DNA of 48,781 nucleotides from Oscillospiraceae bacterium (lineage in GTDB: Bacteria; Bacillota; Clostridia; Saccharofermentanales; Saccharofermentanaceae), in the NCBI GenBank assembly GCA_015069215.1, contig SVJC01000003.1, positions 1 to 48,781 of the forward strand, given 5' to 3'. The notes beneath the pieces are model-generated. The model was given only the letters and a program-made list of their open reading frames with translations, did not search any database and was not told where the DNA came from. Within the stretch, counting starts at the first letter, position 1. Every line of letters starts with the position of its first letter. The position numbers and the translations under genes were made by a program. Positions 14,583-23,420 of this stretch are shown piece by piece.

Positions 14583-16061
14583 TTACTTAGATTCGCAAGC
14601 TTTTTTGAGTTCTTCGACGACGATCTCGAGTGCCTTGATCCTCGCATACTTCTTATCGACGGATTCGAGGATGTACCAAGGAGCAAATTCGGTAGATGTC
14701 TTCTGGATCATTTCATCGATCGCCTGCTCATACTGGTTCCACTTTTCGCGGTTGCGCCAGTCCTCATCAGTGATCTTCCACTGCTTCTCGGGCGTTGCCT
14801 GACGTTCCTTGAAACGCTTGAGCTGCGTGCGTTTGTCGATCTGCACCCAGAATTTGATAACTACCGCGCCCCAGTCTGTGAGCTCCTTCTCGAACTCGTT
14901 TATCTCGTTATAAGCGCGCTGCCAGTCGTTCTCGCTGCAGAATCCTTCGATCCTCTCTACCATTACACGGCCGTACCATGTACGGTCAAAGATCGCAATG
15001 TGACCGGTCCTCGGAAGCCTCGTCCAGAATCTCCAGAGGAAGTGTCTTGCCTTCTCGTGCGGCTCGGGACTTGCGATCGGCTGCACCTCAAAGCCTCTCG
15101 GATCTAACGCTCCGGTGATTCTCTTGATGTTGCCGCCCTTGCCTGCCGCATCCCACCCTTCGTAAGCTATAATGACCGGGATCTTCTTCCTGTAGAGCTT
15201 ATAGTGAAGCTGTGAGAGCTCATCCTGGAGGTCATCCAATTTCTTGTCGTATTCCTCTTCGGTCAGGGTCTTACCCTTTAGATCAACTTCCTTAAGAAGA
15301 GGTGTCTTCTTGAGAGGGAAAGTGTTCTGCAGGATCGGTGAGGCGAGCCCCTTGTTCTTGAGAGCAGTCTCAATGCCCTGGTTCAGGAACTGCAAGACCT
15401 GAAGTTCGGCGAGCTTCTTGTCCTTTGCGTCAATGATGTACCATGGAGCCGTCGGGCTGTTCGTATCCTTCAGGTACTTGTCGTAAACCTCAAGGCTCTC
15501 GTCGTAATGCTTGTTTTCGTGCAGATCGTATTTATCGACGCGCCACTTGGTGTCCTTGTCTGAAAGGAGCGCATCTAGCCTTCTTTTCTGCTCCTTCTTG
15601 CCGATCTGGAAGAAGAATTTCATGACCAGATAACCATTGTCGACGAGCGATCTCTCGGTCCTTGTTATAGAGTCGATCTTCTCGTCGTATTCCTTATCGC
15701 CCATCTTGCCGCTGATCCTGGCGTCCGTGATCTCCTCCATCCAATAGGTGTCATAGAACACGAACTTTCCCTTCTCGGGGATGTCCTTCATGTATCTGTA
15801 AAGGAACGGATATCTCTTGTCTTCCGCGGTCGGAGCAGGATAGGTCTTAACCTTGAAGAACCTCGGATCGATGTTCTTGATGATCTTTCCCAGGACGCTG
15901 CCCTTGCCGGCCGCGCCCCATCCCTCAAAGATGACCATTACGGGAAGCCCCGCATCTTTTATCTTCATCTGGCTTGCGAAAAGCTTCGCTCTCTCATCCG
16001 CAAGTCTTGCCGTAAATTCTTCATCCGCAGGCTTTTGCGCTTTAACCATATTCTTGAGCAT
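14583..16061 (-). CDS. Two-domain polyphosphate kinase 2 (polyphosphate:AMP phosphotransferase type)
   Basis: A 492-aa protein of two tandem PPK2 domains. The first has Walker A GWGAAGKGS and YDTYWMEEI in place of the usual lid motif. The second has GWDAAGKGG, then FWTRLPRTGHIAIFDRTWYGRVMVERIEGF, the canonical motif, and FWVQIDKRTQLKRFKERQ. Two-domain (class II) members phosphorylate AMP to ADP with polyphosphate, the C-terminal copy being catalytic; departures in the first copy agree with a degenerate role. The enzyme is cytosolic. A GGGAGGG site precedes the ATG. The promoter carries a palindrome. Confidence 0.93.
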   Translation of the reverse strand: MLKNMVKAQKPADEEFTARLADERAKLFASQMKIKDAGLPVMVIFEGWGAAGKGSVLGKIIKNIDPRFFKVKTYPAPTAEDKRYPFLYRYMKDIPEKGKFVFYDTYWMEEITDARISGKMGDKEYDEKIDSITRTERSLVDNGYLVMKFFFQIGKKEQKRRLDALLSDKDTKWRVDKYDLHENKHYDESLEVYDKYLKDTNSPTAPWYIIDAKDKKLAELQVLQFLNQGIETALKNKGLASPILQNTFPLKKTPLLKEVDLKGKTLTEEEYDKKLDDLQDELSQLHYKLYRKKIPVIIAYEGWDAAGKGGNIKRITGALDPRGFEVQPIASPEPHEKARHFLWRFWTRLPRTGHIAIFDRTWYGRVMVERIEGFCSENDWQRAYNEINEFEKELTDWGAVVIKFWVQIDKRTQLKRFKERQATPEKQWKITDEDWRNREKWNQYEQAIDEMIQKTSTEFAPWYILESVDKKYARIKALEIVVEELKKACESK

Positions 16062-16079
16062 GGATCTTCCCTCCCTTAA

Positions 16080-16124
16080 TTAAACTGATAGTTTAACTAT
16101 AGGGGGCGAAGACGGCATTTTAAA
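16080..16124 (-). promoter_or_regulatory. Promoter with operator-like palindrome for the PPK2 gene
   Basis: TTTAAA (16119-16124) and TATAGT (16096-16101) are 17 bp apart on the minus strand. The perfect inverted repeat TTAAACT-3-AGTTTAA (16080-16096) abuts the -10 and covers the expected transcription start, a position suited to repression. Confidence 0.5.
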
Positions 16125-16157
16125 GGCATAAATTGTAAATTTTTAAAAGAATTTTGA

Positions 16158-18314
16158 CTACTTCTTGACCTTGACCTTCTTGCCGGAATTCGACTTCTTG
16201 AAGAACTTCTTGTACTTCCATATCTTCGACTTCTTGACCTTCACGGTCTTGACCGAAGAGCCTTTAAGCGACTTCTTCACGCCGCCCTTGGTCAGCTTTG
16301 TGGTGTTCTTGATGTAGATGGTCTTGAGTTTCGCGTCCTTGTAGAATGCCTGAGCGCCAATCTTATAAAGCACTTTCGAAGTTATGATGAACGAACTGAG
16401 CTTGGGGCACCTTGCAAAAGCATTCTCACCTATCGTCTTGAGGCCCGCTCCGCCGGACACCTTGACCAGGTTGGGGCAACCGTAGAACGCGTTCTTGTCG
16501 ATAACGGTCACGTTAGCGGTCAGATAAACGGTCTTCACGGTATCGTTCTCGAAGAATGCGGTGCCTCCGATCCTGTTGACCTTATAGATGTAGCCGTTAA
16601 TGTCTATCGTGGCAGGAATGACGACAGCCTCTACAGGATTTACAACGCCGGTAAGCATTACCGTGCCCGCGCCTTCAGTGTCGGAATTCGTCACCTTAAA
16701 TGAATAATCACCGATATTTACGACATCGTCCAGATTGGGCGAACCTATTCGCTTGAAGTTTACCGTTACCGATGTTTCTTCGGCAGGCATTGTGAACTTG
16801 TTACCAGTGATCCTCTTGCCGTTTACGAGGATGTAGCTGAGCTCATAACCTTCGTCAGGGGTTACGTTTATGGTGATCTCTTCGCCGGCGGGAGCCTTGA
16901 GATAAGGCAACGAAGCTTTACCGTGCTTGGGCTGGTTAACATCCAGATCATAGGCAACCTTGGAACTGAAGCTCTTATCGGATATGTTGATGCTGTAGAA
17001 ATGTGAGTCAGAAATTTCGACAAGGTCATCATCAATCCATAAGATCTCATCACGTACATACCATATGATCTCGTTACCCGATACAACAGGCTGGCAATCT
17101 GCCTGTATGCCTTTCGCAGACTTGACGGATCCCTGAATATTTCCTTTGCCGTCAATAAAGGCATAGTAAACTGTATCCTCTTTTTCTGTCAGGCTCCATA
17201 TCAAGACATAACTGTTATCGTTTATCTTAACAAGGTAAGGATTGGTATAATCCTTGTTGCTGCCGGCATCCGTGGTGATCCACTTGGTTTTGACCTCTTT
17301 CGAAGACTTGTCAAATATGGAAACGAAAATGTCTTTCTTTCCATAATCATCATATTCAAAATCCTCGGAAACAGGGAATTTGCTCTTATCAATGCTGCTG
17401 CCGGCAACTATGTACGAGGAGCTTGAGATCTCCAATCCGCCCAGGGTAGCTCCGGTATAATTTCCGAACTTCTCATACTCACCGATTACAGGAAGCATCA
17501 GATAATATGTCGGCGACTTGTTTGTGAATCTGCCGGAGGTAATATCCGCTCCGTAATGCCAAAGATAAATACCTCTTGGGTAACAATCTCCATGATCAAC
17601 ACCTATTATGTGATGATCCTCTATCTTGACGTACTCCGAAAAAGAGTGACTGCAATAACCCGTGCTCTCATTAGATACCGCGTATTGTGAATCAAGTATC
17701 TTCATTTCGGATATGTCGATCAGAATGGTGATGTTTGCCTGATGTCCTCCGTACATACCGTGTCCCGTTCTGATGACCATGAGATTTCCTTCAGTCGTCA
17801 TGCTGCATCCGGAAGCGTCAAAAGGCAATACCGTATTGCAATCTTTCAGCCCGCACGAACCGATACGCTTCCAACTCTTGTCGTATTTTGTTAAACGGAA
17901 GCACTCAACAGAAGCCGACATTTGAGGGTTTTCCTGACCGGTAAGGACATAGTAGCCGGAATCATCAGCATAGAATCCTCCGAAGATCGGAAGTTCAGCT
18001 TTAATATTCTTTATGCTGCCGCATCTGAATGACGAGTCATAATACTCGACAAGATAAGGTGCCGACAGATCTTCTGCATTGCTGCCATCATATCTGAAGA
18101 TCATATAGCCGCCGTCATCCAGAGGGGTTATGTATTTTTCGGTGACCCGGTCCCAATTTAAATCATACTTATGCCTTTCGATCTCCAGCTTACCAGTAAC
18201 GGCGCCGTTGACCTTAACGGGACAATTCACCGCGATCAATGCCGCAAGGACAACGCCTGCGGTCATCTTTGCCGCAATCTTTGCAAAACTCTTTCCGGAA
18301 CTGAAGCAACTCAT
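16158..18314 (-). CDS. Secreted BspA-type leucine-rich repeat protein
   Basis: A 718-aa protein with an N-terminal signal peptide (hydrophobic segment about residues 16-37). Residues about 45-440 form a beta-rich region with repeated Tyr/Gly/Asp strands, probably propeller-like. Around 445-530 is a bacterial surface repeat (PAGEEITINVTPDEGYEL, then FTMPAEETSVTVNF). Residues about 560-670 hold BspA-type LRR_5 repeats (VIDKNAFYGCPNLVKV, TIGENAFARCPKLSSF, KIGAQAFYKDAKLKTI). The last 50 residues are very Lys-rich with no LPxTG, so attachment may be by charge. ATG 18314 follows GGAGGT. It probably binds a surface or polymer ligand; none can be named. Confidence 0.85.
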   Translation of the reverse strand: MSCFSSGKSFAKIAAKMTAGVVLAALIAVNCPVKVNGAVTGKLEIERHKYDLNWDRVTEKYITPLDDGGYMIFRYDGSNAEDLSAPYLVEYYDSSFRCGSIKNIKAELPIFGGFYADDSGYYVLTGQENPQMSASVECFRLTKYDKSWKRIGSCGLKDCNTVLPFDASGCSMTTEGNLMVIRTGHGMYGGHQANITILIDISEMKILDSQYAVSNESTGYCSHSFSEYVKIEDHHIIGVDHGDCYPRGIYLWHYGADITSGRFTNKSPTYYLMLPVIGEYEKFGNYTGATLGGLEISSSSYIVAGSSIDKSKFPVSEDFEYDDYGKKDIFVSIFDKSSKEVKTKWITTDAGSNKDYTNPYLVKINDNSYVLIWSLTEKEDTVYYAFIDGKGNIQGSVKSAKGIQADCQPVVSGNEIIWYVRDEILWIDDDLVEISDSHFYSINISDKSFSSKVAYDLDVNQPKHGKASLPYLKAPAGEEITINVTPDEGYELSYILVNGKRITGNKFTMPAEETSVTVNFKRIGSPNLDDVVNIGDYSFKVTNSDTEGAGTVMLTGVVNPVEAVVIPATIDINGYIYKVNRIGGTAFFENDTVKTVYLTANVTVIDKNAFYGCPNLVKVSGGAGLKTIGENAFARCPKLSSFIITSKVLYKIGAQAFYKDAKLKTIYIKNTTKLTKGGVKKSLKGSSVKTVKVKKSKIWKYKKFFKKSNSGKKVKVKK

Positions 18315-18452
18315 GGCTACCTCCATTCATATGACAAAGGCCCAAACTTACAAAAGACGATTCACCCTCACAGTAATTATATTTCCTTGCCCTCCTCATT
18401 TTTGTTTTTCAGCGCACATTTAACCAACTTGTAACAATTGCAGACAAAACAA

Positions 18453-18485
18453 AGCGGTTCTTACGCTTTAGCCATAAGAACCGCT
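18453..18485 (-). terminator. Strong intrinsic terminator after the 49-aa peptide gene
   Basis: AGCGGTTCTTA and TAAGAACCGCT form a perfect 11-bp stem with an 11-nt loop. T-rich tracts lie on both sides (TTTGTTTTG on the minus strand, TTGGTTTTTT on the plus), so it can work in either direction. It lies 43 nt past the peptide stop. Confidence 0.85.
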
Positions 18486-18527
18486 GATTGGTTTTTTCAG
18501 TTAGGATTTACACGCTTTTTCTTATGA

Positions 18528-18677
18528 TCAGATCCTGATCTCCTCGAGCATCGTTTCGTAGTCAACTCTGTCGAGGATTGCTTCCTGTGTAAGCGAAACT
18601 ATGTCGGCACGTGCGCCGGAAGGGGGTGTATTCTCGCTTTCAACTTCGTTATTGTAAGAATTGGTCATATCTTCCAT
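18528..18677 (-). CDS. Small acidic orphan peptide, 49 aa
   Basis: ATG at 18677 follows AAGGGGTGA at good spacing, and a TGA at 18528 is followed by a strong terminator, so it looks like a complete monocistronic gene. The product is acidic and cysteine-free: a polar Asn/Glu-rich N-terminus with PPSG, then a helix-like tail (TQEAILDRVDYETMLEEI). There is no signal peptide, membrane segment or GG leader, so a cytosolic regulatory peptide or an unusual peptide precursor are both possible. No modification or export gene is beside it. Confidence 0.6.
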   Translation of the reverse strand: MEDMTNSYNNEVESENTPPSGARADIVSLTQEAILDRVDYETMLEEIRI

Positions 18678-18776
18678 AACAAGTCACCCCTTGGCGTTTT
18701 CGTTATTCTACTACTAAAAATCTGAAACTCTTGAATTCTTTCAAAAAAGTAATATTACTATCTTGTTACAAAAAGT

Positions 18777-18807
18777 CAGCCCCCTCGCCAAAACGGTTCG
18801 GGGGCTG
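18777..18807 (-). terminator. Intrinsic terminator after the cystatin-like lipoprotein gene
   Basis: CAGCCCCC and GGGGGCTG form an 8-bp GC-rich stem, followed on the minus strand by ACTTTTTG. It lies 30 nt after the lipoprotein stop. Confidence 0.8.
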
Positions 18808-18836
18808 CTTCAGGAGCGTGCAATATGGATCGTTTA

Positions 18837-19580
18837 TTATTTGACTGCAATCTGTACGTCTTCGGCTTTTGTGATCTCGCACTTGCCTTCAAGATTCTCA
18901 TAAACATATACGAGTACCCACTTGGAAGCACCGTTGAGTTCCTTGACTGAAGGTGTCGCCTTGCAGAAGATCGCGTGATTCGTTCCGGAAACGACCTGTG
19001 ATCCGATGTAAGCAACGGGCTCATATGTCGCGCCGGTCAATGTCTCTGTAGCCTTGTCCATTACCTGCTTGATCTTGTCCGTGATCTCGGCTGATTCCGC
19101 ATAGGACCATCCGCCGGGTACGGGCTCTTCCTTGCCTGCGTTCTCCGTTCCGGGAAGGACCAGTCTGTCGTTTGCAAGAAGGCTTGCCTTACCCTGAAGG
19201 TCAACATAGATGTAGACCAACGTAAATGATTTCAGTCCGCCGTTGCTCTTGAGCGTAGGCTTACCGAGGAAGCAGTAATTTTTTCCTGCGACGACCTGGG
19301 AACCGAGGAAGGCTACCGGTTCATAGTAAAATCCGTCGAGCTGACTTTTCATGTTCTCAAAGATCTTCTTGTGCTCTTCGGTTACTTCTGAAGATTCGGG
19401 CACTGCCCAGGATCCGACGTTGTTCTTCATATCGGGGTCAGCCTCCTGTTCCTGTTTTGTCTGGTTCTGTCCCGCAGCCGGGTCCGATCCGCGCTTGCTT
19501 GTGTTGCAGGCCGTAAGGCATGTAGTGAGCATTGCTGCCGTAAGTCCGAGGGTTAAGAGTTTTGTTGTAAGGTTTTTCAT
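18837..19580 (-). CDS. Lipoprotein with two tandem cystatin-like domains
   Basis: A 247-aa protein with a signal peptide and lipobox CLTAC (Cys 25), a Gln/Glu-rich linker, then two copies of one domain about 100 residues apart. Copy 1 (about 55-144) has GSQVVAGKNY at 93-102; copy 2 (about 155-247) has GSQVVSGTN at 193-201. Both are preceded by a helix and YEPVA, and followed by strands ending in LQGKASL or LEGKCEI. QxVxG flanked by a helix and strands is the hallmark of cystatins and stefins, reversible cysteine-protease inhibitors; copy 2 even has a PGG segment before the helix as in stefins. Inhibitory function is inferred. ATG 19580 follows GGAG, and its terminator is at 18777. Confidence 0.8.
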   Translation of the reverse strand: MKNLTTKLLTLGLTAAMLTTCLTACNTSKRGSDPAAGQNQTKQEQEADPDMKNNVGSWAVPESSEVTEEHKKIFENMKSQLDGFYYEPVAFLGSQVVAGKNYCFLGKPTLKSNGGLKSFTLVYIYVDLQGKASLLANDRLVLPGTENAGKEEPVPGGWSYAESAEITDKIKQVMDKATETLTGATYEPVAYIGSQVVSGTNHAIFCKATPSVKELNGASKWVLVYVYENLEGKCEITKAEDVQIAVK

Positions 19581-19682
19581 GGTGTTCATCTCCATTTCGT
19601 TTTTTGTCTTATGCCCTTAATACAGTCTGGCTTTCCGAAATGTTGCACTAAACAGTTTTTCCCTGTCCCGATTACTCCTTTA

Positions 19683-21446
19683 TCAGTGCCAGAGGTTCAG
19701 ATAGATCACGAACACTACGTTTAAGACTGAGAAAAGAACTGCAATGACGTTATAGATCTTACGGATGACCGAGGACTCTTTCGCAGGCGTCTTAAAGAAC
19801 TTAACGATCGAGAAGACCGTCAGGACAGCGAGAATAGCTGTCAGGACTCCGCATGCGGGGAACGCCCATGTGTATGTCTGATACGGGAACCACATCGTAA
19901 CGAGAGTCATTATGACAAGGCCCATGAGACCGAGCAGCAGTATGATGAGCGACATGAATCCGGTCTGAACTCCGAGAACGATCTTCTTCGTGCTCTTCTT
20001 AGCTTTGCGGACGATCGCCCTGATACCCTTTACTATCAGGCTGACAAATGCGAATACGAGCGAGATAGCCCAGCCGTAGATAAGCACGCACTCGAAGACA
20101 GCATGAGCCGGTGAAGCAAGATAGTAGTCGCCGTACATTTCCTCGATCTTCGGAATGCCGTCCTTCTCGTTATATGTCCAGTACCATTCCTTAAACGAAT
20201 CCTTGGAGAGGTAGCTTGCGCCCATTATCTGAAAGTGTCCCTTGAGCACGGACCTTGCCGGATGATAGAATCCGTCCTTGACCTTGGATTCGGCAGAAGG
20301 ATCCTCCCAGACATTTTCCCCGTAGATATGTTTAAACATCTCATAGTTGAAGTTATGTTCACCGGCCTGGTTCGTCATGACGACGCATCCTATCTTAGTC
20401 TTCAGGTCGAAAGTGATGTAAGACGAGCATGCCTGAGTGTTTCCGCCGTGACCGTAGACCGCTTCTCCGTACGGGAGCGCCCAGAATCCGTGCGCGTTCC
20501 TGGCGGTCTTCGTGTCGGCAAAATAAGATGTCGCAGACATCATGACATCAAAGGTCTCCTGCCTTTCGAACAGCGGGAACTTATCCTTAACAAAGCAGGA
20601 ACCGTATTTTATGTAGTCCTTGAGCGTTGATACGCAGGCACCCGCAGGATACATTGAAATGTAGTAGAAAGCATTTCCGACAGGTACGGTGCCCTGATAG
20701 CAGACGAGCTTGTCACGCCTCTTCCTGACACCCGGGTTATCCATGAGATCCGGGGCAAGTGCGGAATCATTCATTCCCAAAGGCTTGAAAATATGCTCGT
20801 GGACATAATCCGCAAAGCTCTGTCCGGATATGCGCTCAACTATGTATGCCGCAAGCGAGACGCCCCAGTTTGAGTATGCCGTGATGGTATCAGGCTCAAA
20901 AACCTGCTCGGGCTGATCGAGCTTAAGAGCTTCCTCAAGCGTATGGAACTTACTGCCTACCCTTAGGAACATATCGGTGTAGTATTCCTGGAAGCCTGCC
21001 CTGTGATTCATCAGATCTAACATGCGGACAGGCTTGTCGTATCTCAGGTTCTTAAGGAACCCTTCAGGAAGGTATTCCCTGACATCCTTTTCGAGATCGA
21101 TCTTCTCCTTCTCCCAGAGCTGCATGACGCTTACCCAGACCATGGTCTTTGTCGTCGAACCCCAGTCGATCACCGTGTTCTCGTCAACCTTGATGCCTTC
21201 AGCAACGTTGGAATAGCCGTAGTAGCCTTCATAGACAGTACCGTTCTTGTCGAACACGCCGACCATCAGGCCTGCGGCCGTATCCTTGTGGTCCTCATAG
21301 AAAGCATTGATTATCTGCTCGTGAGTGCCTTCGTAGGTCTTCTTTTCTTCTTCCTTCTTTTCAGGTGCGGCTGAACAAGAAGCAAGCAATGACAAGGTCA
21401 TCAGCAGCGTGAATATGGCAGCTGCGCTTTTCTTGAAAAACTTCAT
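19683..21446 (-). CDS. Membrane-anchored beta-lactamase-fold serine hydrolase
   Basis: A 587-aa protein with a lipobox (LLASC, Cys 24), a class C beta-lactamase/penicillin-binding-type domain (about 40-400) and four predicted transmembrane helices in the C-terminal 140 residues. Catalytic motifs are complete: STTK (Ser 97, Lys 100), YSN in AYSNWGV, and HGG in YGHGGNTQ. Relatives are D-amino-acid peptidases, esterases and low-activity penicillin-binding enzymes, so the substrate is uncertain; peptidoglycan or peptide ester cleavage outside the membrane is likely. The lipobox followed by a polytopic tail is unusual. It is transcribed away from the HAD gene. Confidence 0.85.
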   Translation of the reverse strand: MKFFKKSAAAIFTLLMTLSLLASCSAAPEKKEEEKKTYEGTHEQIINAFYEDHKDTAAGLMVGVFDKNGTVYEGYYGYSNVAEGIKVDENTVIDWGSTTKTMVWVSVMQLWEKEKIDLEKDVREYLPEGFLKNLRYDKPVRMLDLMNHRAGFQEYYTDMFLRVGSKFHTLEEALKLDQPEQVFEPDTITAYSNWGVSLAAYIVERISGQSFADYVHEHIFKPLGMNDSALAPDLMDNPGVRKRRDKLVCYQGTVPVGNAFYYISMYPAGACVSTLKDYIKYGSCFVKDKFPLFERQETFDVMMSATSYFADTKTARNAHGFWALPYGEAVYGHGGNTQACSSYITFDLKTKIGCVVMTNQAGEHNFNYEMFKHIYGENVWEDPSAESKVKDGFYHPARSVLKGHFQIMGASYLSKDSFKEWYWTYNEKDGIPKIEEMYGDYYLASPAHAVFECVLIYGWAISLVFAFVSLIVKGIRAIVRKAKKSTKKIVLGVQTGFMSLIILLLGLMGLVIMTLVTMWFPYQTYTWAFPACGVLTAILAVLTVFSIVKFFKTPAKESSVIRKIYNVIAVLFSVLNVVFVIYLNLWH

Positions 21447-21525
21447 ATAAAACTCCCTTTTTCCATTTTAGCTAACTTGAATATAATATCACTGTTATTA
21501 GAGAGTTATAAATCCGGAGGAACCG

Positions 21526-22224
21526 ATGAGAGGGATCGTTTTCGACATCGACGATACGCTTTACTGCAGGCAGGACATGCTGATAAGAGCCGCCGAGATC
21601 GTGCTTGGCGTCAGCATTCCCGACTGGCAGGAATTCATGCGCATCTATTACGAGAAGAGCGATGTCAACATGCAGATGCTCGAATCGGGCGAGGTCTCTA
21701 CCCACGACATAAACGGCTGGCGCTACAATGAGACCTTCCGCATATCAGGTCTCCCCTACAGGCCCGAAAACGGCGGCCAGGCGGCTGACACCTATCTGGA
21801 ACTCCAGACACACATGCAGGTCAGCGATGAATTGGCGAAGATCCTGGATAAACTTGCAGCAGATCCTGAAATAAAGATAGGGATCCTTACCGCCGGTGAA
21901 TCAAAACATCAGTGGAACAAAGTCGATATGCTTGGCCTTGACCGCTGGTTTGACAGAAGCAACATCATCGTTTCCGGTGACACTCCCTATATGAAGCCCG
22001 ACATCGAACTGTTCAGAATGTTTGAAGCGAAGTTCGGCCTTGCTCCGTCTGACCTCTGGATGATCGGCGACTCCTACAAGCACGACATAAAGGGCGCTTT
22101 AGACGCAGGATGGCACGCATTGTGGATCAACCGCAGGTTCTTAGGTTCGCAGGAAGTTACGCCTGACATCACTGTCGAATCAGATAAAGAGCTGAACGAA
22201 GCACTCAGAAAAACTTTCTGCTGA
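21526..22224 (+). CDS. HAD superfamily hydrolase
   Basis: A 232-aa protein with all HAD motifs: I, VFDIDDTL (nucleophile Asp); II, ILTAGES; III, the Lys of MKPD; IV, GDSYKHDIKGA. The helical cap between motifs I and II places it in subfamily IA, which contains phosphoglycolate phosphatase-like and nucleotidase-like enzymes; the substrate is unknown. A CCGGAGG site precedes the ATG and TATAAT at 21482-21487 is a likely -10. Its stop is 2 nt from the convergent nspC stop. Confidence 0.9.
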   Translation: MRGIVFDIDDTLYCRQDMLIRAAEIVLGVSIPDWQEFMRIYYEKSDVNMQMLESGEVSTHDINGWRYNETFRISGLPYRPENGGQAADTYLELQTHMQVSDELAKILDKLAADPEIKIGILTAGESKHQWNKVDMLGLDRWFDRSNIIVSGDTPYMKPDIELFRMFEAKFGLAPSDLWMIGDSYKHDIKGALDAGWHALWINRRFLGSQEVTPDITVESDKELNEALRKTFC

Positions 22225-22226
22225 AC

Positions 22227-23417
22227 TTATCTTCCAAGCCTGTGCTTGAAATCACCGTAGCCGAAATCAGTCAACTTCTCCGCCCGGCCATCTTTGCCCA
22301 GCCTGTAGATATCAGGCAGCGGCATTCCGTTGAAGGTGTTATTCTTGCAGGTCGTATAGATCGCCATGTCACCGAAGACGAGCACGTCTCCGATGTTTAA
22401 TTCACGGTCAAAAGTATAGTCACCGATAACGTCACCCGAAAGGCATGTAGGCCCTCCGAGCCTGTAACTATAAGGCATTGAACCGTCGCGGCTTGCATCA
22501 AGGAGCGGCGGAGTATAAGGCATCTCAATGACGTCAGGCATGTGGCATGCGGCACTGGAATCAAGGATCGCGATCTTTATGCCGTTGTTTTCCACGATAT
22601 CCAGGATGCGGCTTACAAGATATCCTGCATTTAGAGCTACCGCTTCACCGGGTTCCAGATAGACCTGAACGCCCCATTTTTCCTTCGCGTATTTAATGCA
22701 TTTCTCAAGTCTTGCGACATCGTAATCAGCTTTGGTAATGTGATGTCCGCCGCCCATATTGAGCCATTTCATCTTTGGAATGACATCGCCGAACTTTTCT
22801 TCAACGGCCTTAAGCGTGGTCTCGAGCGCATCCGAATCCTGTTCGCACAGTGTATGGAAATGAAGGCCGTCAAGGAGTTCGAAGATGTCATCCGTCATCT
22901 CCTTGTCCCAGACGCTTCCAATCACGCCGAGGCGGCTGCCCTTTGCGCAAGGATCGTATATCGCGTGATCTTCCTGGGTCGAACATTCGGGATTAATGCG
23001 AAGGCCTAAGCTCTTGCCGTTCTGTTTTGCAACGGGGCCGAATTTCTTCAGCTGATTGACCGAGTTGAAAACGATGTGATCGGCATAGTCTAAGAGCTCG
23101 CCGAATTCGTCATCTCTATAGGCGGCACAAAAGACATGGACCTCTTTGGAAGGCATCTCTTCTTTTCCGAGCCTTGCTTCGAAAAGCCCGCTTGCCTCAG
23201 TTCCGGAGATATATTCTTCAATGAGCGGATAGAAGTCGTAATTGGAAAAAGCCTTCTGCGCCAGAAGGATCCTGCAGCCCGTACGAGAGATCACCGAGGC
23301 GAGCACTTTGCCGTTCGCCTCGAGTTTTTTCTCATCGATAAGATAGCAGGGGGTCTTTAGGCCGCTTGCTTTTCCCTCTTCAAGAAATGATCTGATTCCG
23401 CCGAAGATATCGTCCAT
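22227..23417 (-). CDS. nspC: Carboxynorspermidine/carboxyspermidine decarboxylase
   Basis: A 396-aa PLP enzyme of the alanine-racemase fold. LLAQKAFSNYDFYP carries the PLP Lys, then LRINPECST, HFHTLCEQ, WLNMGGGHHIT, LEPGEAVALNAGYL, LDSSAACHMPDV and RLGGPTCLSGDVIGDY. The family decarboxylates carboxynorspermidine or carboxyspermidine to the triamine. It lies 3 nt after the matching dehydrogenase and is the last gene of the polyamine operon. With putrescine made by SpeA and SpeB the expected product is spermidine. Confidence 0.93.
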   Translation of the reverse strand: MDDIFGGIRSFLEEGKASGLKTPCYLIDEKKLEANGKVLASVISRTGCRILLAQKAFSNYDFYPLIEEYISGTEASGLFEARLGKEEMPSKEVHVFCAAYRDDEFGELLDYADHIVFNSVNQLKKFGPVAKQNGKSLGLRINPECSTQEDHAIYDPCAKGSRLGVIGSVWDKEMTDDIFELLDGLHFHTLCEQDSDALETTLKAVEEKFGDVIPKMKWLNMGGGHHITKADYDVARLEKCIKYAKEKWGVQVYLEPGEAVALNAGYLVSRILDIVENNGIKIAILDSSAACHMPDVIEMPYTPPLLDASRDGSMPYSYRLGGPTCLSGDVIGDYTFDRELNIGDVLVFGDMAIYTTCKNNTFNGMPLPDIYRLGKDGRAEKLTDFGYGDFKHRLGR

Positions 23418-23420
23418 GTA

